64,000 nt of DNA from positions 62,001 through 126,000 of the forward strand of contig NZ_JAJTSZ010000002.1 in NCBI RefSeq assembly GCF_021440195.1. Direction: 5' to 3'. Below the pieces are notes generated by a model. That model worked only from the letters and a program-made list of their open reading frames with translations. It ran no database searches and was not told the origin of the DNA. Source of the DNA: Dyadobacter sp. CY356 (GTDB taxonomy: Bacteria > Bacteroidota > Bacteroidia > Cytophagales > Spirosomataceae). The position numbers and the translations under genes are program-made. This document shows, one piece after another, positions 63,880-64,000 of this stretch (position 1 is the stretch's first letter; every line of letters starts with the position of its first letter).

Positions 63880-64000
63880 ATGAATAAATCCTTACCCAAA
63901 AAAGCCATTGCGCTTTGGATTATTTTGCTTGCAGGAAGCCTGAGTCATCCGGCCCGCTCCGTCGCTAGCACAAGTATCGGAAAAGAAGGCCACGTCTCTG
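63880..64000 (+). CDS. Secreted protein, 5' end only (cut by window edge)
   Basis: ATG at 63880 opens a signal peptide (PKKAIALWIILLAGSLSHPA) and 40 codons are visible before the window ends. The mature start (SVASTSIGKEGHVS) does not yet identify a family. Confidence 0.6.
   Translation, partial: MNKSLPKKAIALWIILLAGSLSHPARSVASTSIGKEGHVS

Overview
The window looks like a chromosomal segment of a Bacteroidota bacterium of the order Cytophagales; Dyadobacter or a close relative is my guess from protein style, not a database result. The support is a SusC/SusD pair, lipoproteins and signal peptides of Bacteroidota type, weak Shine-Dalgarno sequences, and promoters of the form TTG/TTTG, about 20 bp, TAnnTTTG in front of several genes. 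Nothing marks a prophage, an insertion sequence or a CRISPR array.

Left part (1-31.9 kb): mostly housekeeping and small accessory units. It holds two Gfo/Idh/MocA oxidoreductases, a DoxX/HxlR divergent pair with a 20-bp perfect palindrome, a tRNA-Lys/tRNA-Leu/tRNA-Lys operon followed by five tandem 119-bp copies of a tRNA-Lys 3' half with terminator, and a CHRD lipoprotein. Further on come a DEAD-box helicase, cbpA/cbpM, an Ada-type repair protein, miaA, gltA, pdxH, a DUF349 protein, two tandem tRNA-Thr genes, a globin and a TPR-HTH regulator. This part ends with a TetR-controlled tolC/adaptor/RND efflux operon.

Centre (31.9-53.7 kb): an organosulfate-scavenging island. Seven S1-type sulfatases lie in three transcription units with a sterol-desaturase-like protein, a SusC/SusD pair and a phosphate-type solute-binding protein. 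A fourth unit encodes a rhodanese-thioredoxin protein. All four units start with the same device: a -33/-7 promoter with a 20-bp spacer, an inverted repeat GTCTAT-N7-ATAGAC at the expected transcription start, a leader with ACCACC near its 5' end, and a short leader ORF containing the complementary GGTGG(T). Three leader ORFs end in clustered Cys codons (CCCC; CC-QP-CC; CCC), and the fourth is broken by a stop codon. I read this as a sulfur- or cysteine-responsive leader-peptide attenuation system governing the whole island. This is the most interesting feature of the window.

Right part (53.7-64 kb): two SDR oxidoreductases, an AraC regulator, a glucose/sorbosone-type dehydrogenase with a LacI-type operator and a neighbouring LacI regulator, a DUF4932-like protein, a two-domain DUF4394 lipoprotein, a START-domain protein, and the first 40 codons of a secreted protein cut by the window edge.
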